Part shown: positions 1 through 9,353 of the stretch, piece by piece
How the letters are laid out: each line of letters starts with the position of its first letter
How positions within the stretch are numbered: the stretch's first letter is position 1
NCBI GenBank assembly: GCA_013002465.1
Contig: JABDJO010000018.1
Coordinates: 1-64,000 of the forward strand
DNA length: 64,000 nt
Source: Silicimonas sp.
GTDB lineage: Bacteria > Pseudomonadota > Alphaproteobacteria > Rhodobacterales > Rhodobacteraceae
Direction of reading: 5' to 3'
Translations under genes and position numbers: made by a program
Notes under the pieces: generated by a model
Seen by the model: only the letters and a program-made list of their open reading frames with translations
Database searches by the model: none
Told to the model about the DNA's origin: nothing

Positions 1-25
1 GCGCAGCAAAGCTGCGGCGATACCA

Positions 26-1192
26 TCATACAGCGTTTTTCAACGCATCCGCCAGATCGGTCTTTTCCCAGGAAAACCCACCATCGGCCTCGGGCGGGCG
101 CCCAAAATGACCGTAGGCCGCCGTGCGCTGGAAAATCGGACGGTTCAGCGACAGGTGCTGGCGAATGCCGCGGGGGCTGAGATCCATTACCTTGGACACC
201 GCTTCTTCAATCTTTTCGTCGGGCACCTGGCCCGAACCGAACGTGTCGGCATAGATCGACAGGGGTTTTGAGACCCCGATGGCATAGGACAACTGGATCA
301 GGCAGCGTTCGGCCAGCCCCCCCGCCACAACGTTCTTGGCCAGATAACGTGCCGCATAGGCCGCCGAACGGTCGACCTTGGTCGGGTCCTTGCCAGAGAA
401 CGCACCGCCCCCATGCGGGGCAGCGCCGCCGTACGTGTCGACAATGATCTTGCGCCCGGTGAGGCCCGCGTCGCCATCGGGGCCGCCAATGACGAATGTG
501 CCCGTGGGGTTGACCCACCATTCGGTGGCAGAGGTAATCCAGTCGGCGGGCAGAACCTCGCGGATGTAGGGTTCGACAATGTCGCGGATGTCGTCCGAGC
601 TTTGATCTTCGCTGGCGTGCTGAGTCGACAGGACGATCGAGGTGATCTCGACAGGTTCGCCGTTTTCATAGCGCAGCGAGATTTGCGATTTGGCGTCCGG
701 GCGCAGGTCGGGTTCGGCCCCGGATTTCCGCACTTCGGTCAGGCGCTTCAGGATGGCATGAGCATAGTGGATCGGAGCCGGCATCAATTCGTCGGTTTCA
801 TTCACGGCATAACCGAACATGATCCCCTGATCCCCAGCACCTTCGTCCCTGTTGCCGCCGCCATCGACGCCCTGGGCAATATGGGCCGATTGCGCGTGCA
901 AGTGGTTTTCCACCTTCATGTTGGCCCAGTGAAAGCCCTTTTGTTCGTAACCGATGTCGCGAACGCAGTCGCGCGCGATCTGTTCAACTTGCTGCGTGAC
1001 ATGCCCGGGGCCGCGGACTTCGCCGCCGATCACCACGCGGTCGGTGGTTGCGAAGGTTTCGCAGGCAACGCGTGCCTCGGCTTCTTCTTTCAGGAAGGCA
1101 TCTAGCACGGCGTCCGAAATACGGTCGCAAACCTTGTCGGGGTGGCCTTCCGAGACGCTTTCCGACGTAAAGGTATAGTTCTGGCGGTTCAT
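26..1192 (-). CDS. metK: S-adenosylmethionine synthetase
   Basis: Cytoplasmic enzyme making S-adenosylmethionine from ATP and methionine. The 388-residue product has the usual family length. Near the N-terminus it carries the ATP-binding region ([12 protein letters not shown]), followed later by [12 protein letters not shown] and the glycine-rich [17 protein letters not shown] start it at the ATG ending at 1192, because the sequence from there ([12 protein letters not shown]) matches the family N-terminus and GGAG lies about 8 nt upstream. A longer reading from 1222 would run through the riboswitch. Transcription is leftward. The leader contains a SAM/SAH-type riboswitch, so expression is probably shut down by its own product. 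Confidence 0.97.
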   Translation of the reverse strand: MNRQNYTFTSESVSEGHPDKVCDRISDAVLDAFLKEEAEARVACETFATTDRVVIGGEVRGPGHVTQQVEQIARDCVRDIGYEQKGFHWANMKVENHLHAQSAHIAQGVDGGGNRDEGAGDQGIMFGYAVNETDELMPAPIHYAHAILKRLTEVRKSGAEPDLRPDAKSQISLRYENGEPVEITSIVLSTQHASEDQSSDDIRDIVEPYIREVLPADWITSATEWWVNPTGTFVIGGPDGDAGLTGRKIIVDTYGGAAPHGGGAFSGKDPTKVDRSAAYAARYLAKNVVAGGLAERCLIQLSYAIGVSKPLSIYADTFGSGQVPDEKIEEAVSKVMDLSPRGIRQHLSLNRPIFQRTAAYGHFGRPPEADGGFSWEKTDLADALKNAV

Positions 1193-1195
1193 AGA

Positions 1196-1243
1196 GGTGC
1201 TCCATTGCAAAAATCGCGCCACGTCAGGAAGCCGTTGTGGCGT
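1196..1243 (-). promoter_or_regulatory. SAM/SAH riboswitch in the metK leader
   Basis: On the minus strand the metK leader forms a 6-bp stem from cgccac (1242-1237) and gtggcg (1222-1217). The loop is aacggcttcctgac. The loop sequence ggcttcc (1233-1227) is complementary, with one bulged U, to the ggagc at 1203-1199 that contains the metK Shine-Dalgarno. This stem, conserved loop and pseudoknot with the ribosome-binding site are the layout I recall for the SAM/SAH riboswitch class known upstream of metK in Rhodobacterales. Ligand binding would hide the ribosome-binding site and lower translation. The identification rests on recalled consensus, not on a covariance-model search. Confidence 0.88.
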
Positions 1244-1262
1244 TCAGAGGCGGTTACGACGT

Positions 1263-2771
1263 TCATTGCCCATTTGCAATGGCGTTGCGCCATCCGGTCC
1301 ATGTGAGTGCGCCGAGCATGAACAATAGAACAACGGCGACGGGAATGTCGCCAGTTCGGGAATACAGTGTCGGCGGCAAGGACACTGGCAGTTGCGCGTC
1401 CCGATATCCGGCTTTGCCGAGGGGCAGCGAGATCTTGATCTCGCCCCTTGCGTCAATCACGGCAGAAACCCCCGTATTGGCGACCCTGACCAGCGGAAGC
1501 CCTTGTTCAACAGCCCGAAACCGGGCCTGTTGCAGGTGCTGGTAGGGGCCCGAGAATGTTCCAAACCAGGCGTCGTTGGTGATTTGCAACAGATAATCGG
1601 GGCGCTCGGGGCTGGCGTGGATGTGCTGAGGAAAGATGGCTTCGTAACAGATCAACGGCAGGGCGCGCCCGATGGGCGTGTCGATCAGATGCACCGACGG
1701 TCCGGGGCTGAAGCCATAACCATCGCGGGCGGCGAAGCTTTTTAATCCGACAATGCGGGCCAGTTGCCCGAAGGGGATGTATTCACCGAAGGGCACGAGG
1801 TGGACCTTGTCATAGGTCTGCGTCACCTTGCCGCCCCTTTCGACGGTGATCAGGGCATTGTGATTGCGCCCTTGGTCGCTGCGGTTGATGCCGGTGACGA
1901 CCGGGATGCCATCGGCGGCGCTCGCAAGGCGCGACAGAACACTGTCGGCCCGGTCTAGGCGGTACGGGATGGCGGTTTCCGGCCAGATGATCAGGTCGGG
2001 CGGGACCTCTCCCTTGTCGTCCTGGGTGAAGGTGATCATTCGCTCGACAAAAAGGTGGGCCTTTTCGGGATCCCATTTTTCATGTTGCGGTGCATTTGGT
2101 TGAACCAGGCGAATTTTCTTGTCCTGGTCGTTGTCGTCGCCGTCGCGCGCCAGTCCGGTGGCAAAAAGCGCGGCGATTGCGACGAGCGAAAGGCCCGCAA
2201 ACGAAAGGCGTCTGGTTCGGGTTTGCCCGAGCGAGGGAAACGACACGATCAGGAGTGTCAATGCGGTGAGGCCGAACGGGCCAACAAGCGCGGCGGTCAG
2301 GCGCACAGGCGTTTCGGTCCAGACATAGGCAGGCAAGGCCCAGGGAAAGCCCGTCAGCACATAGCCACGGGCCAACTCGGCCAGCGCAAGGGCAAGGGCA
2401 AAGCCGATGGGCCGAGGCGGGCATTTGGTCGACACCCATCCGGCAAGACCCCAGAAAAGCGCAAGGCCCGCAGCAACGAAAACAAGTGCAAAAGGCGCCA
2501 TCCAGCCATGGCGGGCCACATCGACCAGAAAGGGCTGAACGATCCAGTGAAGTGCGATGGCGAAATAGCCAACCCCGCCAGCCCAGGCCAGCACCGATGC
2601 CCGCCCGGCCAGGGGCTCGATAGAAACCAACCAAACCAGCCATGCCAATGCCAGTAGCGCCACCGGCCAAAGATCGAAGGGCGCATGCCCCAGGGCGGCC
2701 AGCGCACCGGCCAGGACAGAAAGCAAGAATTTTCTGCGAAAATTCATCGCGCCGACCCAACGGGGTCGCAT
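1263..2771 (-). CDS. lnt: apolipoprotein N-acyltransferase
   Basis: Inner-membrane enzyme that adds the third acyl chain to lipoproteins, the last step of lipoprotein maturation. The 502 residues comprise about six N-terminal membrane segments (residues 10-210) followed by a periplasmic nitrilase-type domain. Catalytic landmarks are a Glu in IIWPETAIPY, a Lys in YDKVHLVPFGEY and a Cys in LICYEAIFP, the expected Glu-Lys-Cys triad. The start at 2771 has AAGGA five bases upstream, better than the internal ATG at 2747. The gene lies just upstream of metK on the same strand, but the riboswitch between them suggests metK is controlled separately. Confidence 0.95.
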   Translation of the reverse strand: MRPRWVGAMNFRRKFLLSVLAGALAALGHAPFDLWPVALLALAWLVWLVSIEPLAGRASVLAWAGGVGYFAIALHWIVQPFLVDVARHGWMAPFALVFVAAGLALFWGLAGWVSTKCPPRPIGFALALALAELARGYVLTGFPWALPAYVWTETPVRLTAALVGPFGLTALTLLIVSFPSLGQTRTRRLSFAGLSLVAIAALFATGLARDGDDNDQDKKIRLVQPNAPQHEKWDPEKAHLFVERMITFTQDDKGEVPPDLIIWPETAIPYRLDRADSVLSRLASAADGIPVVTGINRSDQGRNHNALITVERGGKVTQTYDKVHLVPFGEYIPFGQLARIVGLKSFAARDGYGFSPGPSVHLIDTPIGRALPLICYEAIFPQHIHASPERPDYLLQITNDAWFGTFSGPYQHLQQARFRAVEQGLPLVRVANTGVSAVIDARGEIKISLPLGKAGYRDAQLPVSLPPTLYSRTGDIPVAVVLLFMLGALTWTGWRNAIANGQ

Positions 2772-3039
2772 GGCAATCCTTGGCAGGTCATGGGACCCCT
2801 TGGCTCGATTTCCTCGCCGACAGGTTTAGGGAATTTTGCGAGCCTGTGTAACCCTCTGCAATGACGTCACCTTGGCCGTCGCCAGCAATAGAGGCAGCGT
2901 TCTATGGCGCGAAGTCTGCTGTGTGACCCAAACCTTGGAGTTGGCGATGTCGGAAAGAACCAAATTTGTCCCGAAATGACATTGGAGGGCCAAGTCGGGC
3001 AAGAATGCTGGTCTTCCTGTATGTCGCGCGCACCTTGTC

Positions 3040-3900
3040 TTAATTCCGAAGCGCCTTGATAACGGCCGAGGTTTCCTGGCTTCCGAACCCGGCCGCTTGC
3101 GCCCTTTTCACCCAGGACGCCATCAAATCCGGCAGTTCGCTGTTTATTCCGGCGTCATTGGCTTGCTGTTGCATCTGGCGCACGGCCGCCCAGGCGACAT
3201 CGACCGATGCGCCAGAGTCACCAATTGTGTCGAATGTTCCGTTGCCAATCGTTTCGGTCAATGACACGGCGCGGTCACCAGGCGGCAGGATTGCAGTAAA
3301 TTCCGAGACGGGCACACCTTCGGATTCGCACACAAGCGCGCCGTGGATCGAACCAAAGATGATTCCCAATGTGCGCGACAGAAACGCCAGATCGACCGTC
3401 GAAGGTGCCTTTATGTTTGGCCCAAGGTAGCGAAGCCCGCCTGCCAACTTCCGAAGATCGTCGCTGCATTCATCGAAGTCCTGCTCTTGGCCTGCGACAA
3501 CGATTTTCCCGGTATCCGTTCCGATGTTGCCTGGCCAGCACAAGATCGCCCCGGCCAGGAACGATGCCTTTCGTTCGGTAAACCAGCTTTGCGCGTCGGC
3601 GGCCTCTTTGGGCGACGCGGTGCTAAGTTCAACGATGGTCCGTGTGGCCAAAACGTCCTGAGCACCATTGTTGTCAAAAAGCGCTTTTGTGGCGCTGTAT
3701 CCGGGCAGGCAGATAATGACCTTGGGGCTTGCCGCAATCGCGTCGTGAATGCTTGCCGCCGCCCTTGCGCCTGCCGCGATGAGGGGCTTGGTTTTCTCTG
3801 GCGACCGATTCCAAACCGTCACCTCGCGACCCGCTTTGATCAACGTCCTTGCAAGCGCTGCACCCATTGCGCCAAGTCCAATTACCGTAATGTCGGACAT
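3040..3900 (-). CDS. NAD(P)-dependent reductase of the 6PGDH/imine-reductase type (copy 1)
   Basis: A 286-residue protein with an N-terminal Rossmann fold, dinucleotide motif VIGLGAMGAALA at residues 5-16, and VWNRSPEK after strand 2, as in NADPH-binding beta-hydroxyacid dehydrogenases. The C-terminal half is helical and resembles the imine-reductase/reductive-aminase C-domain rather than 3-hydroxyisobutyrate dehydrogenase. It is a paralogue of the next gene upstream (4013-4879), with matching length and a shared N-terminal pattern. The 112-bp gap between them could hold a promoter. The substrate cannot be deduced, so I give no symbol. Confidence 0.82.
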   Translation of the reverse strand: MSDITVIGLGAMGAALARTLIKAGREVTVWNRSPEKTKPLIAAGARAAASIHDAIAASPKVIICLPGYSATKALFDNNGAQDVLATRTIVELSTASPKEAADAQSWFTERKASFLAGAILCWPGNIGTDTGKIVVAGQEQDFDECSDDLRKLAGGLRYLGPNIKAPSTVDLAFLSRTLGIIFGSIHGALVCESEGVPVSEFTAILPPGDRAVSLTETIGNGTFDTIGDSGASVDVAWAAVRQMQQQANDAGINSELPDLMASWVKRAQAAGFGSQETSAVIKALRN

Positions 3901-4012
3901 GAATGATCCCTTTTATGAATGACGTTCCAATTCACCAGGCCGGGTCCCGCCGAGCGAGTCCAATTGGCGATTTAGCACCTGGTCACACGCGCCACCAAAT
4001 GGCGATGACTGC

Positions 4013-4879
4013 TCAAGCATTCGCAGACAGCATCTCGACCAGTACGGTCAGGTCCTTTGCAGCCAAGCCCTTGTCTATCCCGCTTTGCGTCAGATCGCGC
4101 ATCAAACGGGGAAAGTCGTCAGCCGTGCCGGTGGATTCGAAAGTTGAGAGAACATCGTTCAGTGCCGCAAGATAGACGGCCAGCGTTGCTTCGGATTTGT
4201 CATAGCTTTGGGCGGGGACAGTGCGGCGAAAAGTTTCCGCGTACGATCCAGCCATGCCAAGTGTGACCGGAAGTTGTGCCGCGAAAACCTCCATCGGGAC
4301 ACCTGCCCTGCGACATACGGCACCGCCGTAGATCATTCCGAACATGAAGCCCTGTCGCGCCGTGAACATGGCTGCAAATAATCCGGGAACGGCGGCAGGT
4401 GTGGTTCCGACGTGGTCGGATGCGCCGCCCATGGTGCGTATGATGTCGCCGCATTTATCCCAAACGTTGTTCGGGCTTGCACAAAGTATTGAGGTTTCTG
4501 CCTTTCCGATCCCGGACGGATAGGCGTTGATCATCCCAATCAACCAATCGGCCCCGGCTTCGGTCAGAACATCGACCAGTTCCTCGGCCTCTTCCGCGCC
4601 GCCGGTGGAAAGGTCGAGAATGGTTTTTCCTGTCAGTTTTCCAGATACCGGCCGCAGAAGTTCGGTTACCGTTTCGTGGTTCTTCAGGCATGAAACGGCG
4701 ATATCGCTTGCGGCAAGGGCATCTTCAACGGAAAGAGCAATCTCGGCGCCCGCTTCGGCGAGAGGTTGTGCCTTCTCGGCAGACCGGTTCCAGACCGTTA
4801 CCGATCGCCCGCTGGCCAGCAGAGACTTTGCCAAAGCGGTGCCCATGTTGCCCAACCCAAGTACTGAAACGTCTGACAT
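4013..4879 (-). CDS. NAD(P)-dependent reductase of the 6PGDH/imine-reductase type (copy 2)
   Basis: A 288-residue paralogue of the 3040-3900 product. It has VLGLGNMGTALAKSL near the N-terminus, the VWNRSAEKAQPLAEAGA motif and an all-helical C-terminal domain ending in AAKDLTVLVEMLSANA. The ATG ending at 4879 aligns with the start of copy 1; a longer open frame to 5020 adds 47 residues with no family similarity. The two genes look like a local duplication that has since diverged considerably. About 190 bp separate this start from the CorC-like gene. Substrate unknown; imine, ketone and hydroxyacid chemistry are all possible in this superfamily. Confidence 0.82.
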   Translation of the reverse strand: MSDVSVLGLGNMGTALAKSLLASGRSVTVWNRSAEKAQPLAEAGAEIALSVEDALAASDIAVSCLKNHETVTELLRPVSGKLTGKTILDLSTGGAEEAEELVDVLTEAGADWLIGMINAYPSGIGKAETSILCASPNNVWDKCGDIIRTMGGASDHVGTTPAAVPGLFAAMFTARQGFMFGMIYGGAVCRRAGVPMEVFAAQLPVTLGMAGSYAETFRRTVPAQSYDKSEATLAVYLAALNDVLSTFESTGTADDFPRLMRDLTQSGIDKGLAAKDLTVLVEMLSANA

Positions 4880-5069
4880 GTTCCTGACCCCCATCAAGTC
4901 TCTTGCCGCAAACCCCGGTTCGCAGCGCATGTGTCCCTGACATCCCGGGACGCCTGAACACCTTAGGGGAGTATGGTGGCTTTTTGTGAATAAGTTTCCG
5001 CGACCGCTGGTGTATGACAACCGGCGATGTTGGAGCGGGCTTCAGGTGCGGCCACACGGTCGCTGTATT

Positions 5070-5951
5070 CTATTCAGCCGCCTTTGCGAGGTTCAAGCGA
5101 ACACGTAAGCGCTTGATCCGGCGAGGGTCGGCATCGACGACTTCGAAATCAAGCCCATCGGGGTGTTTCACAACTTCGCCCCGGGCCGGCACGCGACCGG
5201 CCAGCATGAAGACAAGACCGCCAAGCGTGTCGATTTCCTCTTCATTTTCGGCGAAAACCAGTTTCTGACCGATGGCCTGTTCAAACTCGTCTATCGGTGT
5301 GCGGGATTGGGCCAGGAAGCATCCCGGCGACTCTTCCGTCCAAAGCGCGTCTTCGCCCGGGTCGTGCTCGTCCTCGATCTCGCCAATGACCTGTTCGATC
5401 AGGTCCTCGATCGTCACAAGGCCGTCGACACCGCCGTATTCGTCGATCACCAGCGCCATGTGCATCCGGTCAGTCTGCATCTTTTGCAACAGAACACCGA
5501 TAGGCATCGAAGGCGGCGCGTAAAGCAGGGGGCGGAGCATCTTTGCAAGAGCAAAGCGTTCGCCGGTGCCATTGAAGCCGTGTTTCAGGGCGAGGTCTTT
5601 CAGGTGGACCATGCCAATTGGCGTGTCCAGCGTATCCTTGAACACCGGCAGACGTGTCAATCCGCTGTCGCGGAAGACATCGACCAGGTCTTTCTTCTTG
5701 ATGTCGGATGGGACCGCGATGATTTCCACTTTGGGTATCATCACGTCTTCGACCCTGAGCCGGGTCAGATTGGCCAAACTGCCGCTGGGACTGTTGCCCG
5801 CCGATACCATGACCGGGGCATCGACGCCCTCGTCCTGATCGGAATTTCCACCGAGGGCCGTCAACCATCTTGTAAGAAGGCCCTTGTTACTGTCGTCTTC
5901 CACTTGCGCGCCATGCGCTGCGTTAGAAGATTCGTCGCCGTTGTCTCCCAT
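5070..5951 (-). CDS. CorC/HlyC-type CBS-domain protein
   Basis: A 293-residue soluble protein of the CorC/HlyC family, often annotated as hemolysin or magnesium/cobalt efflux protein. After an acidic N-terminus (1-65) comes a CBS pair (about 68-195), with VEDVMIPKVEIIAV opening the first CBS and MHMALVIDEYGGVDGLVTIE in the second. The CorC_HlyC transporter-associated domain follows (about 205-290). It stands 12 bp downstream of ybeY on the same strand, the usual neighbour in many proteobacteria (ybeY-ybeX). The name ybeX/corC would fit, but function in ion export or ribosome biology is not settled by the sequence. Confidence 0.9.
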   Translation of the reverse strand: MGDNGDESSNAAHGAQVEDDSNKGLLTRWLTALGGNSDQDEGVDAPVMVSAGNSPSGSLANLTRLRVEDVMIPKVEIIAVPSDIKKKDLVDVFRDSGLTRLPVFKDTLDTPIGMVHLKDLALKHGFNGTGERFALAKMLRPLLYAPPSMPIGVLLQKMQTDRMHMALVIDEYGGVDGLVTIEDLIEQVIGEIEDEHDPGEDALWTEESPGCFLAQSRTPIDEFEQAIGQKLVFAENEEEIDTLGGLVFMLAGRVPARGEVVKHPDGLDFEVVDADPRRIKRLRVRLNLAKAAE

Positions 5952-5963
5952 TCATCCTTTCCA

Positions 5964-6470
5964 TCAACTATCGGGCCCCGTCTGCCCGTTCACCATATAT
6001 GGGTCCGGCACACCAAGCTTGCAAAGTATTGCCGTTTCAAGCGATTCCATCAAGTCGGCATCGCGGTTCCGTTCGTGATCGTAGCCCAAAAGATGCAACA
6101 CTCCATGAACGATCAAGTGGGTGACATGATGGTCGGGCGGGATTTCGCCGGTTTCGGCCTCGGACATGCAGGTTTCATAAGACAGCGCAATGTCCCCAAG
6201 TTCGGTATCGCCTGAGGGCGGCAAGGGTATCGCGCCGGCGGTGTCGGGGCTGCGATCTTCGGACGGCCATGAGAGCACGTTGGTGGCCTTGGGCTTGTTG
6301 CGGAAAACGGCGTTCAGTTGCGCAATTCGGGCGTCGTCGCAGCCAAGGACCGTGACCTCCCAGACCTCGGGATCAAGACCGAGGTGGTCAAGCACCGCAG
6401 GCACGGCAGTTGCGGCCAAGCCTTCCAGCCCCTTCCAGCGGGCGTCCTCTATGATGATATCGACGCTCAT
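5964..6470 (-). CDS. ybeY: endoribonuclease YbeY (rRNA maturation factor)
   Basis: Zinc-dependent endoribonuclease involved in 16S rRNA 3'-end processing and ribosome quality control. The 168-residue product has the UPF0054 signature HLIVHGVLHLLGYDH, whose three histidines (H-x3-H-x5-H) bind zinc. NVLSWPSED lies in the middle. I start it at the ATG ending at 6470 (MSVDIIIEDARWK), which gives the usual family length; a longer frame to 6707 overlaps the divergent gene on the plus strand. It is followed 12 bp later by the CorC-like gene, so the two are probably co-transcribed. The phoH gene that often precedes ybeY is absent here. Confidence 0.95.
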   Translation of the reverse strand: MSVDIIIEDARWKGLEGLAATAVPAVLDHLGLDPEVWEVTVLGCDDARIAQLNAVFRNKPKATNVLSWPSEDRSPDTAGAIPLPPSGDTELGDIALSYETCMSEAETGEIPPDHHVTHLIVHGVLHLLGYDHERNRDADLMESLETAILCKLGVPDPYMVNGQTGPDS

Positions 6471-6516
6471 GACCGGGGGGTCTACACGGAAGGTGCTGGG
6501 GACGCTAGGATGCGAC

Positions 6517-6882
6517 ATGGCTGGTTCATCAAACGCGTTTCGCGATGCCCTTGGTGCGATTTGTGAGCACCTTCCCGGTTCCGAGGTGTCGGATCCTTGG
6601 GGCGGGGGCCATGACGCCTGGAAAGTGGGTGGCAAGATGTTCGCTTGCATCGGGGCGACCCTGCCTGGTGTGGCCGTGAAGACGGCCGATTTCGAGACTG
6701 CGGCCATGCTGATCGACGCCGGTGTTGGGGTGAAGGCGCCCTATTTCCACCGAAGCTGGGTTCTGCTGCCCGAAGACGTGGACCGGGATGAGATGCGCCA
6801 CCGGGTCGTCACGTCTTACGACATCGTGCGCGGCGGACTGACCAAGAAGGTGCAGGCGGCCTTGCCCGAGCGGGGCCCCTGA
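6517..6882 (+). CDS. MmcQ/YjbR family protein
   Basis: A small 121-residue cytoplasmic protein of the MmcQ/YjbR family, which has a CyaY-like fold and is often described as DNA-binding without firm function. Typical features are the early SDPWGGGHDAWKVGGKMFA, the central KTADFETAAMLIDAG, and YFHRSWVLLPEDV ahead of a C-terminal helix (SYDIVRGGLTKK). The ATG at 6517 is chosen because family similarity begins there, although the open frame extends upstream. It is divergent from ybeY (46 bp apart), so the two presumably share a short bidirectional promoter region. Confidence 0.85.
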   Translation: MAGSSNAFRDALGAICEHLPGSEVSDPWGGGHDAWKVGGKMFACIGATLPGVAVKTADFETAAMLIDAGVGVKAPYFHRSWVLLPEDVDRDEMRHRVVTSYDIVRGGLTKKVQAALPERGP

Positions 6883-6910
6883 GTGCTTGAAATTCGGGCC
6901 GGTTTTCGTC

Positions 6911-7831
6911 ATGTCGGCGTTGATGAACAGCGAAACCTCTTATGCCGACTGGATTGCCGTGGACTGGGGCACGTCGAACGCGCGTGCCTGGGCCATGCGG
7001 GGTGACGAGGCCGTGGCCCATGCGACCTCGGATGCCGGGATGGGATCGCTGGCGCCAGATCAGTTCGAACCAGCCTTACTGGCGATGATCGAGCCTTGGC
7101 TGGGGCGGGCGCGGATGCCGGTCGTGGCGTGCGGAATGGTTGGTGCCAAACAGGGCTGGTGCGAGGCCGCCTATGCCGCTGTCCCCTGCCCGCCTGTCGG
7201 CGGCGCACCCGCGCGCCCTGAAACCAGGGACAGCCGGCTGGACGTGGCGATTTTGCCCGGTTTGTCGCAAAGCGGGCCAGCCGATGTGATGCGCGGCGAG
7301 GAAACCCAGATCGCGGGGTTTCTGGCCCAGGACCCGGATTTTGACGGGGTGTTGTGCCTGCCGGGGACGCACACCAAGTGGGCTCAGATTTCAGCCGGTG
7401 AGGTGGTGAGTTTCCGCACTTTCATGACGGGCGAATTATATGCGCTGATCTCAGGCCAATCGGTGCTGCGTCATTCGGTGGGCGAAGGTTGGGACGAGGA
7501 CGCCTTTGGTGACGCCCTGAGCGACGCCATGGCGCGGCCCGAGGCGATGGCCAACCGGTTTTTTTCGCTGCGCGCCGAAAGCCTGTTGACGGGATTGCCA
7601 CCGGGGGCCGCCACCGCACGGCTGTCAGGATTGTTGATCGGCGCCGAACTTGCTGCCGCACGCCCCTATTGGTTGGGCCAGCGGATCGCCATGATCGGTA
7701 CCGCACGGCTGACAGGCATCTATGGCACCGCTTTGACTTTGCAGGGTGCCCAGCCCGAGACAACGGATGCCACCAATATCACGCTGGCAGGATTGACCGC
7801 CGCCTATCACCGATTGAAGGACACACCATGA
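6911..7831 (+). CDS. dgoK: 2-dehydro-3-deoxygalactonokinase
   Basis: Sugar-acid kinase that phosphorylates 2-dehydro-3-deoxygalactonate in the DeLey-Doudoroff galactose pathway. It is about 306 residues long. The N-terminal phosphate-binding loop is [16 protein letters not shown], the central loop is [12 protein letters not shown], and MRGEETQI lies between them, all typical of DgoK. The ATG codons at 6911 and 6923 are both possible starts; neither has a strong Shine-Dalgarno. The stop overlaps the start of the next gene (ATGA), so it is translationally coupled to dgoA, which uses its product. The assignment is helped strongly by that neighbour. Confidence 0.92.
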   Translation: MSALMNSETSYADWIAVDWGTSNARAWAMRGDEAVAHATSDAGMGSLAPDQFEPALLAMIEPWLGRARMPVVACGMVGAKQGWCEAAYAAVPCPPVGGAPARPETRDSRLDVAILPGLSQSGPADVMRGEETQIAGFLAQDPDFDGVLCLPGTHTKWAQISAGEVVSFRTFMTGELYALISGQSVLRHSVGEGWDEDAFGDALSDAMARPEAMANRFFSLRAESLLTGLPPGAATARLSGLLIGAELAAARPYWLGQRIAMIGTARLTGIYGTALTLQGAQPETTDATNITLAGLTAAYHRLKDTP

Positions 7832-8430
7832 GCCGTCCCCTTATCGCCATCCTCAGGGGCATCGACCCTGACGAGGCTGTCGCCGTTGCCGAAGCTCTTG
7901 TCGAAGCAGGGATCGACCGTATCGAGGTGCCGTTGAACTCGCCCTCGCCGTTCTTGTCGATCGAACGCATGGCTGGTGCTGTCGGGGATCAAGCACTGAT
8001 CGGCGCGGGCACGGTTCTGACCCAGGCCCAGGTGCGCGACGTGAAAGCGGCCGGTGGCGCTTTGGTGGTGTCGCCGAACTGCGACGAGGACGTCATCCGG
8101 GCGACCAAGGCCGAAGACATGCAGAGTTTCCCCGGTGTACTGACACCATCGGAATGCTTTGCTGCGCTGAAATTCGGTGCCGATGGGCTGAAGGTCTTTC
8201 CCGCCTTCCAGATGGGCCGGGACGGGTTGATGGCGCTGCGGGCGGTTCTGCCGGTGGAATGCCAGGTTTTCATGGTTGGCGGTGTCGGACCCGAAAACTT
8301 CGGCGAATGGCGCCGTGCCGGGGCCAATGGGTTCGGGCTGGGCAGTTCGCTTTACAAGCCCGGCGATGCAGCGTCCGACATTTTTGTGAAAGCGCGCGAC
8401 ATGGTTGCCGCCTGGGACGCCTTGCAGTGA
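7828..8430 (+). CDS. dgoA: 2-dehydro-3-deoxy-6-phosphogalactonate aldolase
   Basis: Class I aldolase cleaving 2-dehydro-3-deoxy-6-phosphogalactonate to pyruvate and glyceraldehyde 3-phosphate. The 200-residue beta/alpha barrel belongs to the KDPG/KDPGal aldolase family. It has the catalytic Glu in [11 protein letters not shown], the Schiff-base Lys in [18 protein letters not shown] near the middle and the phosphate-binding VGGVGPENF at the C-terminal side. The start overlaps the dgoK stop by ATGA and its stop overlaps the next start by GTGA, so the three genes form a tightly coupled set. Coupling to dgoK favours the galactonate rather than gluconate isomer. Confidence 0.92.
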   Translation: MSRPLIAILRGIDPDEAVAVAEALVEAGIDRIEVPLNSPSPFLSIERMAGAVGDQALIGAGTVLTQAQVRDVKAAGGALVVSPNCDEDVIRATKAEDMQSFPGVLTPSECFAALKFGADGLKVFPAFQMGRDGLMALRAVLPVECQVFMVGGVGPENFGEWRRAGANGFGLGSSLYKPGDAASDIFVKARDMVAAWDALQ

Positions 8431-9284
8431 GCAATGTATTCGACGCGACCCCGTGCGAGTTAGGCGAGGGTCCGTTGTGGCACCCCGAACGGCAACAGCT
8501 TTTCTGGTTTGATGTCAACGCGTTCCGGCTTTTGACACAAGAAGGCGGCAAAACGCGGATCGTGCAGTTCAACGAATACGTCTCGGCCGCCGGGTGGGTC
8601 AGCGATACTGAATTGCTGATCGCCTCGGAATCCCGGCTGTTCCTGTTCGACATCGACCGCGAGCGTAAAGAGGACGTGGAAGGTTTGGAATCCGACAACT
8701 TGCGGACCCGGTCGAACGACGGGCGCGGCGATCCATTCGGCGGGTTCTGGATAGGCACCATGGGCAAGGACAAGGCGAAAGGCGCGGGCGCGATCTACCG
8801 ATATTATGACGGCGCGTTGCGTCAGCTTTACTCGGGGGTCACCATCCCCAATGCCATTTGTTTTGCGCCCGGCGGCAAGCGCGCTTATTTCACCGATACA
8901 CCCACGCAGAAGGTCATGGCGCAAAGCCTGGATGCAGACGGCTGGCCCGAGGGCGAAGCAGAGGTGTTCCTTGACCTTCGCGATGCCGGCCTGTTTCCCG
9001 ATGGCGCCGTCGTGGACGCCGATGGTAATTTCTGGAATGCGCAATGGGGGGCCTGGCGGGTGGCCTGTTATTCGCCCGAAGGGGAATTCCTGCGGGCGGT
9101 CGGGTTTGACGCCGCGAATACCTCTTGCCCGGCCTTTGGCGGTGCTGACCTGAGCCGCTTGTACTGCACCTCGGCACGCGAGGAATTGAGCGAGGCGGCG
9201 CTTGGACGGTCCGACAAGCATGGCATGACATTTGAAGCGCCCGAAGTTGGCCGCGGTCAGGCCGAGCATCGCGTGCAGCTTTGA
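8427..9284 (+). CDS. SMP-30/gluconolactonase family sugar lactonase
   Basis: A six-bladed beta-propeller lactonase of the SMP-30/gluconolaconase/LRE family, about 285 residues. Family landmarks are [12 protein letters not shown] with the metal-binding Glu, the Asn/Asp-rich [21 protein letters not shown], and [19 protein letters not shown]. It starts with GTG at 8427, overlapping the dgoA stop in a GTGA. In this set it would open the sugar lactone, most simply galactonolactone, to the aldonic acid. Arabinolactone or gluconolactone are alternative substrates in the family, so I leave the symbol empty. Confidence 0.88.
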   Translation: MSNVFDATPCELGEGPLWHPERQQLFWFDVNAFRLLTQEGGKTRIVQFNEYVSAAGWVSDTELLIASESRLFLFDIDRERKEDVEGLESDNLRTRSNDGRGDPFGGFWIGTMGKDKAKGAGAIYRYYDGALRQLYSGVTIPNAICFAPGGKRAYFTDTPTQKVMAQSLDADGWPEGEAEVFLDLRDAGLFPDGAVVDADGNFWNAQWGAWRVACYSPEGEFLRAVGFDAANTSCPAFGGADLSRLYCTSAREELSEAALGRSDKHGMTFEAPEVGRGQAEHRVQL

Positions 9285-9353
9285 TCGCGGCTCTGGACAG
9301 TGCGATGAGCATCGGCGACGGTTCGGACCACCACCATGAGAAAGGGATCATGA

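Noticed and set aside
413-1105. 230-codon plus-strand frame opposite metK
   Set aside because: It is the antisense shadow of the metK gene, with low-complexity composition caused by metK codon use.
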